64,000 nt of DNA from Streptococcus ictaluri 707-05 (GTDB lineage Bacteria > Bacillota > Bacilli > Lactobacillales > Streptococcaceae), in NCBI RefSeq assembly GCF_000188015.2, contig NZ_AEUX02000001.1, positions 62,001-126,000 on the forward strand. The letters are read 5' to 3'. Below the pieces are notes generated by a model. The model was not told the DNA's origin, ran no database searches, and was given only the letters and a program-made list of their open reading frames with translations. Shown here in pieces: positions 55,300 to 63,548 of this stretch (within the stretch, counting starts at the first letter, position 1; the number at the start of each line of letters is the position of its first letter). Made by a program: the position numbers and the translations under genes.

Positions 55300-56337
55300 A
55301 TGAGAATTAATTATTCAGAAACAAGTAGTGACTTAGTGGAATTATCATATATTAATCTATTAGCTTATGACAAACAGGAATGGGAGTGGGACTTTTCAAC
55401 CAAAGAGCAAAAGATTTTCCAGGATGTTTTTCCAGTGCTTGATGAATTACATGCCCTATTTCGGCCTTATCAAGACAGAATCAAACGCTACTACTTAATG
55501 GGAGATGCCTATAGTCTTTGGGCTATCCTTTACTTTAAAATGTTATCAGAAGGTTTATCACCTCAAGAACCGCAAGAGATTCATGACTATGCTTTGGCTA
55601 TGAGTGATTTTGCTATTCAAGAACTTTTGACAGATTTAGTTAAAACTAAGCTAGACTCTAATCAAAAAGCGGAGGATTTTTTGACGTACTTGGAAGTCTC
55701 TTCCTACTCAGCTGAGAACAAATGGTATTTTAGTCAATTTTACAGAAATCCCTCATCTTTTATGAAGCATTTTGTGACGCTATCTGAGGAGCTGATTGCC
55801 TTATATTTGCCTTACTTAGAAAGAAGTAGACCTGAGCGTCGCCGTTATGCACAGGAATTTTCAATAGCAGAATTTTTGACACATTCTTCCTATTTTTCGG
55901 AGTCACCAATGACAATTGAAAAAGACAACCTTGCGGATGTCTACATTCTGAGTCCTTGGATGATTCGATTTCATTATTTTCAAGCTATGACAAGTCAACC
56001 CAAAAATGTTTTTATTCTCTCTTGTCGGATGGATCTTTTATTGGAAAGTCAACAGACCTTGAATTTGGATACTTTTACTCATAGTTTGAAAATTCTTAGT
56101 GATCCTACTCGCTATGCTATTTTAGCTGCTTTAACTAAGCCTCATGCTAAAAGTAAAACCATCGCTCAAGAGTTAGATATAACAGGAGCAGCCGTCTCTT
56201 TTCATACTCAAAAGCTGATTAATGCGCATTTGTTATTGGCTAGTAAGGCTGATGATAGTAGTAAATATCGTATTAATGCTAATCTCCTTAAATCGCTCAT
56301 TGCTAAATTAGAAGATGATTTCCAACTAAAGTCTTAA
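55300..56337 (+). CDS. ArsR-type transcriptional regulator with long N-terminal domain
   Basis: The 345-residue protein has a 240-residue N-terminal domain of unknown role (rich in Tyr, Phe, Leu and charged residues) and a C-terminal ArsR winged helix (about 245-325: SLKILSDPTRYAILAALTK, IAQELDITGAAVSFHTQKLI). Such regulators often control a neighbouring MFS exporter. It begins within the last codons of the MFS gene (ATG 55300 overlaps its stop region; GGAG at 55292), so it was translated together with it. With the transporter dead it is left without a clear target. Confidence 0.85.
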   Translation: MRINYSETSSDLVELSYINLLAYDKQEWEWDFSTKEQKIFQDVFPVLDELHALFRPYQDRIKRYYLMGDAYSLWAILYFKMLSEGLSPQEPQEIHDYALAMSDFAIQELLTDLVKTKLDSNQKAEDFLTYLEVSSYSAENKWYFSQFYRNPSSFMKHFVTLSEELIALYLPYLERSRPERRRYAQEFSIAEFLTHSSYFSESPMTIEKDNLADVYILSPWMIRFHYFQAMTSQPKNVFILSCRMDLLLESQQTLNLDTFTHSLKILSDPTRYAILAALTKPHAKSKTIAQELDITGAAVSFHTQKLINAHLLLASKADDSSKYRINANLLKSLIAKLEDDFQLKS

Positions 56338-56490
56338 GAAGTGAATATAAAATAGGAAAAGAAGACCCCCTGTCGTAACCAGGTAGCCTAAGAAAATCAG
56401 CCATTTAGGACGCTGGTGGCGTAAACGATAGATGAGGTAGAGCATAACTAGGTGAAGCAAACTGACGATAAAGATAAAGCTATCAAACAT
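56326..56490 (-). CDS. Small membrane protein, 54 residues
   Basis: Unrecognised. ATG 56490 follows CTGGAGGGACTT, an excellent ribosome site. The 54 residues contain two hydrophobic stretches (SFIFIVSLLHLVMLYLIY and WLIFLGYLVTTGGLLFLFYI) split by a basic RLRHQRPK turn, so both ends are outside. It overlaps the 3' end of the ArsR gene by 12 bases, convergent. The palindrome at 56612 could be its upstream terminator. Confidence 0.65.
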   Translation of the reverse strand: MFDSFIFIVSLLHLVMLYLIYRLRHQRPKWLIFLGYLVTTGGLLFLFYIHFLRL

Positions 56491-56611
56491 AAGTCCCTCC
56501 AGGAGTAAGTTAGTCCTCTGGAGTAGAGGCTGTCAGGATGTTTTCCTTTCTTTTAGCATAACATATCTCAAAGACATCATTCAATGCCTTATTAACCATA
56601 ACTAAAAAAAT

Positions 56612-56646
56612 CAGTCTGAGATCAGCTTCTAGCTGGTCTCAGACTG
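56612..56646 (-). terminator. Long palindrome at the left edge of repeat copy B
   Basis: CAGTCTGAGATCAGC pairs with GCTGGTCTCAGACTG (one G-T pair). On the minus strand it is followed by ATTTTTTTAG, so it reads as a terminator for leftward transcription. Confidence 0.7.
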
Positions 56647-56917
56647 TAGAAAAACCCCATCTCCCTACACCAATAGGATGAGAAGCTTTGCAAGGGATTT
56701 ACTAAATATCCTATTTCTGCGAGCGATAGCGAGCTTATTAAGGCTACTTCCGCCGTGCTGAAAGTGTCTAAAATCCTTTTAATAGAAAGATTTTAGACAC
56801 TTGGAACTGGCGAGACCTTAGGCTCGACAATTAGGTATGGAATTCTTCTAAGGATTCGCTACCGTCCGACAGTACCTAAGGAAAGTAGTAAAAAGTGACT
56901 TTTTCGTTAAACTGAGA
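56641..56917 (+). repeat. 277-bp dispersed structured repeat, copy B
   Basis: Partner of 22748-23024, same orientation. In this copy the hairpin GTGTCTAAAAT/ATTTTAGACAC is perfect. The 27-codon frame is at 56678-56761, with one amino acid changed. A terminator follows at 56914. The repeat lies upstream of the LacI-family gene. Confidence 0.85.
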
Positions 56918-56939
56918 TCAGCTCCTAGCTGGTCTTTTT
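56914..56939 (+). terminator. Terminator directly after repeat copy B
   Basis: GATCAGCT-CCT-AGCTGGTC followed by TTTTT; different in sequence from the terminator after copy A. Confidence 0.75.
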
Positions 56940-57006
56940 GATTTAAGCAGTTGACAGTTGCTACTAAAATGACTATTCTAGAAGAAAAGATTATCAGGAG
57001 GGGACT

Positions 57007-57996
57007 TTGGTTACTATCAAAGATGTTGCAAGGCTAGCAGGTGTGTCGCCATCGACAGCTTCAAGGGCGATGCATGATAATGCCATGATTAGTCAAGCTA
57101 CAAAAGACAGGGTTAGAAAAGCCATGGAAGCATTGGACTATTCTCCCAATTACTCTGCTCAAAACTTGGTCAAAAAGCAGTCTAATACTGTGGGTATTAT
57201 CTTACCTGTAAGAGAAAGTCAAGAGAGCTTGGGGAACAATCCCTTTTTTATGCAAATTATTCAGGGGATTGCAGCCATTTGTACGGATCATGGCTATATG
57301 GTTAGTCTAGCGACTGGACGTTCTGAAGAAGAGCTTTTGAAAAATGTTCAAAATATGATTCGCAGCGGTAATATTGGTAAGCTAGTCTTTTTATATTCCA
57401 AAACGGATGATCAGGTCTTTGAGTTTGTTAAAAATCAGTCTGTGGACTGTGTGGTAGTAGGACAATCGGCACTTGAGAATAAAGGAAATGCCAAGTTTGT
57501 GGATAATGATAATCGACAAGCAGGTTATGATGCTGCTAATTTTCTCTTTCAAAAAGGCTGTCGCCAGATTAGCTTTGTCTATACGGATATGGCTGAATTA
57601 GTTCAGTCTGATCGCTATCAGGGATATCATGACTTAATGACAGAGCATGAGTTGACTCCGCATGCTTTTCATCTCAACAATAGCCAAAACCAATTGTGTG
57701 ATCAAGAGAGTTTGGCTTATGTGAAAGAAAATCCTGACAGAGCCTATATTACTTGTGATGATTTATTAGCCATTAGCTTGCAGCGTTTGCTAAAGCAAGT
57801 AGAGTCTAACGAAGATACAAAGATGATTAGTTTTAACAACTCCATGCTAGCAGAACTTGCCAGTCCAGCATTGACTTCAGTTCCTTATCAACTGGGAGAA
57901 AAAGCGGCTGAGTTGGTCTTAACTGGCACTGATAGAGACTCAGAAACAGTCCTAATTCCCCATCAAATTATTGAGAGAGCTTCAACAAGTCAATAG
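57007..57996 (+). CDS. malR: LacI-family regulator, maltose-type (MalR-like)
   Basis: The 329-residue protein begins VTIKDVARLAGVSPSTASRA, the LacI helix-turn-helix, and has a periplasmic-binding-like effector domain (about 60-329: VGIILPVRESQES, ITCDDLLAISLQRL). TTG 57007 is the start as AGGAGGGG ends at 57003; it gives the normal N-terminus. A palindrome CGCAAACGTTTGCG before the next PTS gene is the likely operator. TTGACA (56951) with TATTCT lies upstream. Name assigned by similarity and by the neighbouring maltose-type PTS permease. Confidence 0.85.
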   Translation: MVTIKDVARLAGVSPSTASRAMHDNAMISQATKDRVRKAMEALDYSPNYSAQNLVKKQSNTVGIILPVRESQESLGNNPFFMQIIQGIAAICTDHGYMVSLATGRSEEELLKNVQNMIRSGNIGKLVFLYSKTDDQVFEFVKNQSVDCVVVGQSALENKGNAKFVDNDNRQAGYDAANFLFQKGCRQISFVYTDMAELVQSDRYQGYHDLMTEHELTPHAFHLNNSQNQLCDQESLAYVKENPDRAYITCDDLLAISLQRLLKQVESNEDTKMISFNNSMLAELASPALTSVPYQLGEKAAELVLTGTDRDSETVLIPHQIIERASTSQ

Positions 57997-58002
57997 AATA
58001 GT

Positions 58003-58028
58003 GAAGACTGGCCTCGGTCAGTCTTTTT
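58003..58028 (+). terminator. Terminator after the LacI-family gene
   Basis: GAAGACTG pairs with CAGTCTTTTT around GCCTCGGT. Confidence 0.65.
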
Positions 58029-58040
58029 AATCTTTTTTTG

Positions 58041-58106
58041 AGAAAACGCTTTACAAAATAATAAAAGGTTAGTATAATATGTGTAACAAAAGCGCAAACG
58101 TTTGCG
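58041..58106 (+). promoter_or_regulatory. PTS gene promoter with cre-like site and LacI-type operator
   Basis: TTTACA (58050-58055), 17 bases, TATAAT (58073-58078). A cre-like site AGAAAACGCTTTACA overlaps the -35 box. The perfect palindrome CGCAAACGTTTGCG lies at 58093-58106, just after the expected start of transcription, and is a typical MalR/LacI-family operator. Confidence 0.75.
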
Positions 58107-58189
58107 TAATTTGTTAATCTCATCATCTAAAGTTGCTAGAAGTATTTATTAATGGCTTCTTAGCCCTGTTTTTTCAAAGGAGAGGAAGA

Positions 58190-59670
58190 ATGAAAGGTTC
58201 GTTCAAACAAGTCTTTAGTTTCGAATTTTGGCAAAAGTTCGGGAAATGTCTTATGGTAGTCATTGCTGTAATGCCTGCTGCTGGTCTTATGGTTAGTATC
58301 GGAAATTCTATTCCTATGATTAATCCAGATTCTCATCTGTTAGCAACTATCGGTAACGTCATTGCTCAAATTGGATGGGGAGTAATTGGTAATCTTCATT
58401 TGCTTTTTGCCTTAGCTATCGGTGGTAGCTGGGCTAAAGAAAGAGCTGGGGGAGCCTTTGCTTCAGGTCTGGCTTTTGTTTTGATTAGTCGCATTACAGG
58501 AGCTATCTACGGGGTTAATGCAGCGATGTTGGCGGATCCCGAAGCTAAAATCAAGAGTATTTTAGGCACTGAAATGATCGTAAAAAATTATTTCACCAGT
58601 GTTTTAGAATCACCTGCTCTTAACACGGGGGGTTTCGTTGGGATCATAGCTGGTTTTGTGGGGGCTACAGCCTTTAACAAATATTACAATTACCGTCGCT
58701 TACCTGATGTCCTAGCCTTCTTTAATGGGAAACGTTTTGTGCCCTTCGTGGTTATTGTCAGATCAGCCATCGTTGCCTTGATTTTGGCACTGGTGTGGCC
58801 AGTTATTCAATCTGGTATTAACGGTTTTGGGATGTGGATTGCTTCGTCTCAAGATTCAGCTCCAATTCTAGCACCATTTTTATACGGTACTTTAGAGCGC
58901 CTCTTGTTGCCTTTTGGCTTGCACCATATGTTAACCATTCCAATGAACTATACAGCCCTTGGTGGCACCTATGAGGTTATGACTGGTGCTGCAGCAGGGA
59001 CCAAGGTATTTGGACAAGATCCGCTTTGGTTAGCCTGGGTGACTGACCTTGTCAACTTAAAAGGCAGTCATGGCGCTTCTTATCAAGAGTTAATGCACAC
59101 CGTGATACCGGCTCGCTTCAAAGTTGGTCAAATGATTGGCGCAACAGGAACCCTTATGGGGGTAGCCCTTGCCATGTATCGAAATGTCGATGCGGATAAA
59201 AAACACAAATACAAAATGATGTTTATCTCGGCGGCAGCAGCAGTCTTCTTAACAGGGGTGACAGAGCCTTTAGAATACATGTTTATGTTTGCAGCTATGC
59301 CACTTTACTTGGTTTATGCTGTGGTACAAGGTGCTTCATTTGCTATGGCAGATCTTGTCAACTTACGTGTTCATTCTTTTGGTAATATCGAGCTTTTGAC
59401 ACGTACGCCAATGGCCATCAAGGCGGGACTTGGCATGGACTTGATACCGTTGCTTTAAATGGCGTTCCTTTTTCTGTCAAAGTCAATCAAGGACAAAAAG
59501 TTGTGGCAGGAGACTTATTAGTCGTAGCTGATTTAGCTGCTATACAATCAGCTGACAGAGAAAAGACCATTGTCGTTGCCTTTACCAATACTACTGAAAT
59601 TAAATCTGTTGACCTTGTGGCAAAAGGCGCACAGACAGCTAAGACGCTAGTCGCTAAAGTCAACCTTTAA
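58190..59670 (+). pseudogene. malT: Maltose/glucose-type PTS permease, internally deleted
   Basis: Originally a three-domain EIICBA protein. The EIIC domain is nearly complete (MKGSFKQVFSFEFWQKFGK to PMAIKAGLGMDL, about 417 residues, ten or so membrane segments). Then the frame shifts into the last part of EIIA: TVALNGVPFSVKVNQGQKV and DLLVVADLAAIQSADREKT, stop at 59670. The end of EIIC, the whole EIIB and the front of EIIA (with its phospho-accepting His and Cys) are missing, roughly 230 codons compared with usual length. Junction at GGACTTGAT (about 59436-59445), shared by both flanks. The protein as encoded ends at TAA 59456-59458 and cannot phosphorylate sugar. Confidence 0.85.
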
Positions 59671-59749
59671 CATATCTTTAGAGAGAGTGATAGGACAAGG
59701 GGAATACCCTCTTACTTCCTATGACTCCTCTTGTCTTATAGGAGAAGAA

Positions 59750-60571
59750 ATGACCAAGCTATTAACGCTAAATACCCATTCATGGATGGAAATCAATGCT
59801 TTAAAAAAATTAGTTGATATGGCCGAGCATATCTTGGCTGAAAAGTACGATGTGATTTGCTTACAGGAGATTAATCAATTAATGGAAAGTGAATTAGCTA
59901 CCTCTTTACCAGCTTATCAAGCTATTCCAGGAACACCAGCCGTTCATAAAGATAATTTTGCTTTGCTGTTAATCCAGTACTTAAAAAAACGAGGGCAGCA
60001 TTATTATTGGTCGTGGGCTTATAATCATATCGGCTACGGGATTTACCACGAAGGGGTCGCTATCTTATCTAAGCAACCCATGCAGACATCAGAAATCTTA
60101 ATATCGGCCATGGATGATGAGAAGGATTACCATACTAGACGAGCTTTGATTGCTAAAACGACCATAGAAGGAAAAGAAATTACAGTGGTTAATGGTCACT
60201 TGTCTTGGTTTGATAAAGGCTTTATTGGAGAATGGCAACGTTTGGAAGAGAAGTTAAAAAGCATTGATAGTCCATTGATAGTCATGGGAGATTTTAATAA
60301 TCCAACAGATCAAGCAGGCTACCAATTAATCTTAGATAGTCAACTAGGCTTAAGAGATAGTCATGAGATAGCAGCTTATCGCTTTGGAGAACACAGCATT
60401 GTCGCGGATATTGATGGCTGGGAAGATAATAAAGAGGCCTATAAGGTGGATCATATCTTTACGACTGAAGAATTTAAAATCCTATCTTCTAAAATCACCT
60501 TTGAAGGAGGCGAAGCACCAGTCGTGAGCGATCATTACGGTTTAGAATTCACCTTAGAATGGGCAAACTAA
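59750..60571 (+). CDS. Endonuclease/exonuclease/phosphatase-fold protein
   Basis: The 273-residue protein has the EEP fold: LNTHSW near the start, LQEIN (metal Glu), VNGHLSWFDKG, VMGDFNNP (DxN), KVDHIF and VSDHYGLEF (catalytic His). ATG 59750 with GGAG is chosen. Streptococcal members are often next to maltose PTS genes; substrate unknown. No signal peptide, so cytosolic. It lies 80 bases after the PTS pseudogene and would be cotranscribed. Confidence 0.85.
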   Translation: MTKLLTLNTHSWMEINALKKLVDMAEHILAEKYDVICLQEINQLMESELATSLPAYQAIPGTPAVHKDNFALLLIQYLKKRGQHYYWSWAYNHIGYGIYHEGVAILSKQPMQTSEILISAMDDEKDYHTRRALIAKTTIEGKEITVVNGHLSWFDKGFIGEWQRLEEKLKSIDSPLIVMGDFNNPTDQAGYQLILDSQLGLRDSHEIAAYRFGEHSIVADIDGWEDNKEAYKVDHIFTTEEFKILSSKITFEGGEAPVVSDHYGLEFTLEWAN

Positions 60572-60596
60572 AAAAGAAGCATGCGCTTCTTTTTTG
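60570..60596 (+). terminator. Terminator after the EEP-fold gene
   Basis: AAAAAAGAAGC-ATGC-GCTTCTTTTTT. Confidence 0.85.
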
Positions 60597-60661
60597 TTAT
60601 TTAGAGATTGGCTAAGCTAGATTTACCGCGAATTAAAATAACTTTTGTCATCCTTTTTGCC

Positions 60662-61702
60662 TTAGTCAATCATGGAACTCTTGAGATAAGCATCTACTAA
60701 GCGTTCGGTAGCTTGGATGGAGTCCATGTGAGTGCGTTCATAGGAATGACTGGATTCAATACCTGCTCCTAGCAAGGCGTGTCTGACCTCAGCGCCTGCT
60801 CGCATGGCGGCTGAAGCATCACTACCATAATAAGGATAGATATCTAATTGGTAAGGAATATTGTGACTTTGGCACAAAGAGACCATGTGTTGACGCAGAC
60901 CATAGTGGTATGGGCCTGAGCCGTCTTTGACACAAATAGAAACCGTGTATTCATCTGTGGCTTGATCATCGCCCATAGCTCCCATGTCAACAGCCAGATA
61001 TTCTACGGCCTTAGGAGAAAGGCTAGAATTGGCACCATGTCCTACTTCTTCAAAGGCTGAGAAATAAAAATGAGTGGTGTAAGGCAGACGAATCTGCTCC
61101 TCATGATAAGTTTTCAGGAGATTCAATAAAATAGCAGCAGATATCTTATCATCCAAATGACGCGATTTGACAAAGCCAGAATCGGTAACAACCACACGAG
61201 GATCAAAGGAAATAAAATCACCTACTTCGATACCAAGAGCACGTGTTTCGTCAGCGTTGGTCACTTTCTCATCTAAACGAATTTCCATATTAGCCTGATT
61301 GCGCTCAGCAGTCCCCGCATCTTTGTAGACATGGACAGAGGTTTGGTGCATTAAAATCGTACCTGAGATTTCCTTACCAGTCTTGGCTACATGAACGGTA
61401 CAATTTTCCCCTTCGATAGCATTGTAGACAAAGTCGCCAACAAGATCCATTTTGAGGCGACCATCTGATTTAATAGCACGAACCATAGCCCCTAAGGTAT
61501 CTAAATGAGCAGTCACAATACGGTGCTTATCATCGTTTTTTCCCTTGACGGTTACCATAAGTCCACCTTTTGTGGTTGCAATAGCTTGGTAACCAAGAGC
61601 ATTGATTTCCTTTTGGACATAGTCCATGATGACTTGGGTAAAACCAGTCGGAGAAGGGATATTGGCTAAAGTAGTCAGGTATTCAAGTGTTTGTGTCATC
61701 AT
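60662..61702 (-). CDS. M42-family glutamyl/aminopeptidase
   Basis: The 346-residue di-metal aminopeptidase has all ligands: TAHLDTLGAM (His), SRHLDDKISA (Asp), FSAFEEVGHG (Glu pair), AVDMGAM (Asp) and SSHSYERTH (His). Members form dodecameric complexes that degrade peptides; some prefer Glu or Asp at the N-terminus. A second ATG one codon later is possible. Free-standing minus-strand gene, convergent with the EEP-fold gene. Confidence 0.93.
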   Translation of the reverse strand: MMTQTLEYLTTLANIPSPTGFTQVIMDYVQKEINALGYQAIATTKGGLMVTVKGKNDDKHRIVTAHLDTLGAMVRAIKSDGRLKMDLVGDFVYNAIEGENCTVHVAKTGKEISGTILMHQTSVHVYKDAGTAERNQANMEIRLDEKVTNADETRALGIEVGDFISFDPRVVVTDSGFVKSRHLDDKISAAILLNLLKTYHEEQIRLPYTTHFYFSAFEEVGHGANSSLSPKAVEYLAVDMGAMGDDQATDEYTVSICVKDGSGPYHYGLRQHMVSLCQSHNIPYQLDIYPYYGSDASAAMRAGAEVRHALLGAGIESSHSYERTHMDSIQATERLVDAYLKSSMID

Positions 61703-61777
61703 AACTCCATTCTTGTTTAAAACTCAATATATCAGTCTCATTATACCATGTTTAGGAGGAGAATGCGTCCTAGCTCC

Positions 61778-62332
61778 TTAAGAAGAAGGGAAGCTTCTAG
61801 TGACTTGTTTTTTAAGGCTTTTTACAAGGAGAACCACGAAGAACAGACTTATCAAGCGATCCAAATAATCGGTTCCTGATTGAACCAGAATAACGCTTAA
61901 GGGCATGTTAATCCCAAGGCCATGGAGGGCTTGAACCAAGAGACTTGACCCACTAGAAGTAATGCACTTAAAGAGCAAAACAATAATCAAAGAAGCGACT
62001 AAGGTTCCTGGCAAGGACAGGATTAGGCTTTGCCAGAAGAGATTCTTAGATAGCCTTGTCTTTGGTGCGAGAAAGCCACAGATAAGAGACGTTAAAATAG
62101 CTACTGGCGCATAAAAGAGGGCAAAGATATCGGTGCTTGCCCAAGAGATGAGAGCACTAAGGAGTGCTGTTAGTGCTCCTAACCAAGGACCAAATAGCAT
62201 GGAGATAGTTAGGGTGCCAAGCATATCCAAATAAATCGGTAAGCGCAAGAAGAGCGCCAAATTGGCACCGATAACATTAAGGGCAATGGCAACTGCCATG
62301 AAACTAAGTACTTGTGTTTTTCCTTTTGACAT
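61778..62332 (-). CDS. ECF transporter S component, preQ1-riboswitch controlled operon
   Basis: The 184-residue membrane protein has about six hydrophobic segments and the ECF substrate-binding fold start (LSFMAVAIALNVIGANLALF, RLPIYLDMLGTLTISMLFGP). It needs the shared ECF energy subunits, not in the window. It follows the nucleoside hydrolase gene by 3 bases and so belongs to the riboswitch-controlled transcript, which suggests a deazaguanine (preQ1, queuine or queuosine) as substrate. That substrate is inferred from regulation only. Confidence 0.8.
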   Translation of the reverse strand: MSKGKTQVLSFMAVAIALNVIGANLALFLRLPIYLDMLGTLTISMLFGPWLGALTALLSALISWASTDIFALFYAPVAILTSLICGFLAPKTRLSKNLFWQSLILSLPGTLVASLIIVLLFKCITSSGSSLLVQALHGLGINMPLSVILVQSGTDYLDRLISLFFVVLLVKSLKKQVTRSFPSS

Positions 62333-62335
62333 GAG

Positions 62336-63328
62336 TTATCCTAACTTTAGAGTGTCTATATCCTGACGGATTTGATGGTGTGGGGCTTCTAAAATAGGAG
62401 CCATAAAATCTTCCCAAAAGGGGCATGTCTCAACGCTTGTTAAGACATGGCTATTAGCCTTTTTCTGGTAAAAATCTGCCTGATCGACAATGCTTTTCCC
62501 CATGGCAGGTCCTTGTGTCACAATCTCAGTGTAACTGTCAAAGCCCTGGCAAATGGAAGGCTCTAAAAAATAAGCAAGGGCTAAAGGATCGTTGATGACA
62601 CAACCAATCAGATGTTCGTATTGCCAATGAAAGTCATTATAAAAAGCAGTGATGGCTGAAGTGATGGCTGAGATGAAGGCTGTCACCTCAGGGTTTATAC
62701 GGGACATGTAGGTAACACGATTAGGATCCAAGACAATCTGGCGCGTGACATCTAAGCCAACCATTTCCACCTTGCGTCCCAAGTCTTGAAAGACCTTATC
62801 AGCAGCATGTGGATCACACCAGTAATTGTACTCTGCCACAGGCGAGCAGTTGCCGTGAGACTTGAAGCTACCACCCATGCTGACAAAACGATGACAATGC
62901 TTGCCAAGGTTTGAGTTCCTGGTTAGGGCCTGAGCGATGTTAGTTAAGGGCCCCAAAGCAATGATAGCTGTCTCTTTAGGCCTAGAAAAATAGTTAGCTA
63001 AAAACTGATCAGCACTTTCTTTCTGCACAGTTTTAGTGACAGAAGGAACCAGCTGACTCTCTCCTAAACCGTCCATGCCGGGAGTATTTTGAGCGGAGAC
63101 AAAGTCTCTGACTAAGGGGTTTCCTTGCCCCAGATAGATTGGAATATGCAGACAATTGGTTTTCTCAAGCAGTAAGATAGCATTTTGAAGCCCAATATCA
63201 ACAGGGACATTGCCTTCTACAATGGTAATGGCAACCACATTTAAGTTGGGATGCTTAAGGGCGTATAGTAAAGCTAAGCTATCATCAATCCCTGGATCAC
63301 AATCAATAATGACGTCTCTTGAAAACAT
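62336..63328 (-). CDS. Inosine/uridine-preferring-type nucleoside hydrolase, preQ1-riboswitch controlled
   Basis: Calcium-dependent N-ribohydrolase. The 330-residue protein from ATG 63328 (AAAGG upstream) starts with the calcium motif DVIIDCDPGIDDSLALLYAL and has the second site in VINDPLALAYFLEP, with the EYNYWCDPHAADKVF substrate segment. An upstream in-frame start would run through the terminator hairpin. Its leader carries a preQ1-I riboswitch, which points to queuosine or a related nucleoside as substrate, as for the QueK-type hydrolases described in some human pathogens. Substrate not proven here. Confidence 0.85.
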   Translation of the reverse strand: MFSRDVIIDCDPGIDDSLALLYALKHPNLNVVAITIVEGNVPVDIGLQNAILLLEKTNCLHIPIYLGQGNPLVRDFVSAQNTPGMDGLGESQLVPSVTKTVQKESADQFLANYFSRPKETAIIALGPLTNIAQALTRNSNLGKHCHRFVSMGGSFKSHGNCSPVAEYNYWCDPHAADKVFQDLGRKVEMVGLDVTRQIVLDPNRVTYMSRINPEVTAFISAITSAITAFYNDFHWQYEHLIGCVINDPLALAYFLEPSICQGFDSYTEIVTQGPAMGKSIVDQADFYQKKANSHVLTSVETCPFWEDFMAPILEAPHHQIRQDIDTLKLG

Positions 63329-63341
63329 AAACAACCTTTCT

Positions 63342-63437
63342 AAAAAACAAAACGTTCGAGAGCATAACTCCCGAACGTTTAACATAGGTAACCATTTTCT
63401 AGAACATGTGAAAAAAGCTTGAGGCTACGCCAAGCAA
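63342..63437 (-). terminator. Two tandem terminator hairpins in the leader of the hydrolase gene
   Basis: First, nearer the aptamer: GCTTG(G)..CAAGC followed by TTTTTT (63411-63437). Second, nearer the ATG: AAACGTTCG pairs with CGAACGTTT (63350-63358 with 63372-63380) around 13 bases, followed by TGTTTTTTAG. Both would end transcription before the gene and are the likely expression platform. Confidence 0.7.
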
Positions 63438-63450
63438 TTGAAAAGGGGTT

Positions 63451-63485
63451 ACTTAGTTTTTTATTCTGGGAAGTTTTCGAACCAG
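63451..63485 (-). promoter_or_regulatory. preQ1-I riboswitch aptamer
   Basis: Minus strand: CTGG (P1), GTTC loop start, ACTT, CCCAG closing P1, then AATAAAAAACTAAGT. P1 is CTGG/CCAG. The loop ACTT pairs with AAGT of the tail, forming the pseudoknot P2. The A-rich tail ending ACTAA is diagnostic of this riboswitch class. It binds prequeuosine-1 and lies about 20 bases after the promoter. Confidence 0.85.
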
Positions 63486-63513
63486 TCCAGGAAATTCCTG
63501 AATTTCATCTCTT

Positions 63514-63542
63514 AGTCTACTACGATTTAAAACACTTGTAAA
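63514..63542 (-). promoter_or_regulatory. Promoter of the preQ1-riboswitch operon
   Basis: Minus strand TTTACA (63537-63542), 17 bases, TAGACT (63514-63519). Start of transcription expected near 63507, just before the aptamer. Confidence 0.6.
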
Positions 63543-63548
63543 GAGACT

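Larger units (their letters stand above)
52841..55310 (+). pseudogene. MFS transporter (paralogue 2), broken by IS1239-like copy 2
   Basis: Drug-efflux-type MFS protein related to that at 37802 (both start with an NRLFMVTFLADLLSNFGDV-like or NKLFLTLFASNKLSDFGDV segment and share LSDLSGQYEN). About 325 residues precede the insertion at GFYLISF; after the IS and one 13-base target duplication the frame resumes (LISLPIMVISFLVMTVASGI) and ends at 55310. No other lesion is seen, so excision would restore the gene. ATG 52841 is better supplied (GGGTGAA) than the upstream GTG. The downstream regulator starts inside its end. Confidence 0.88.
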
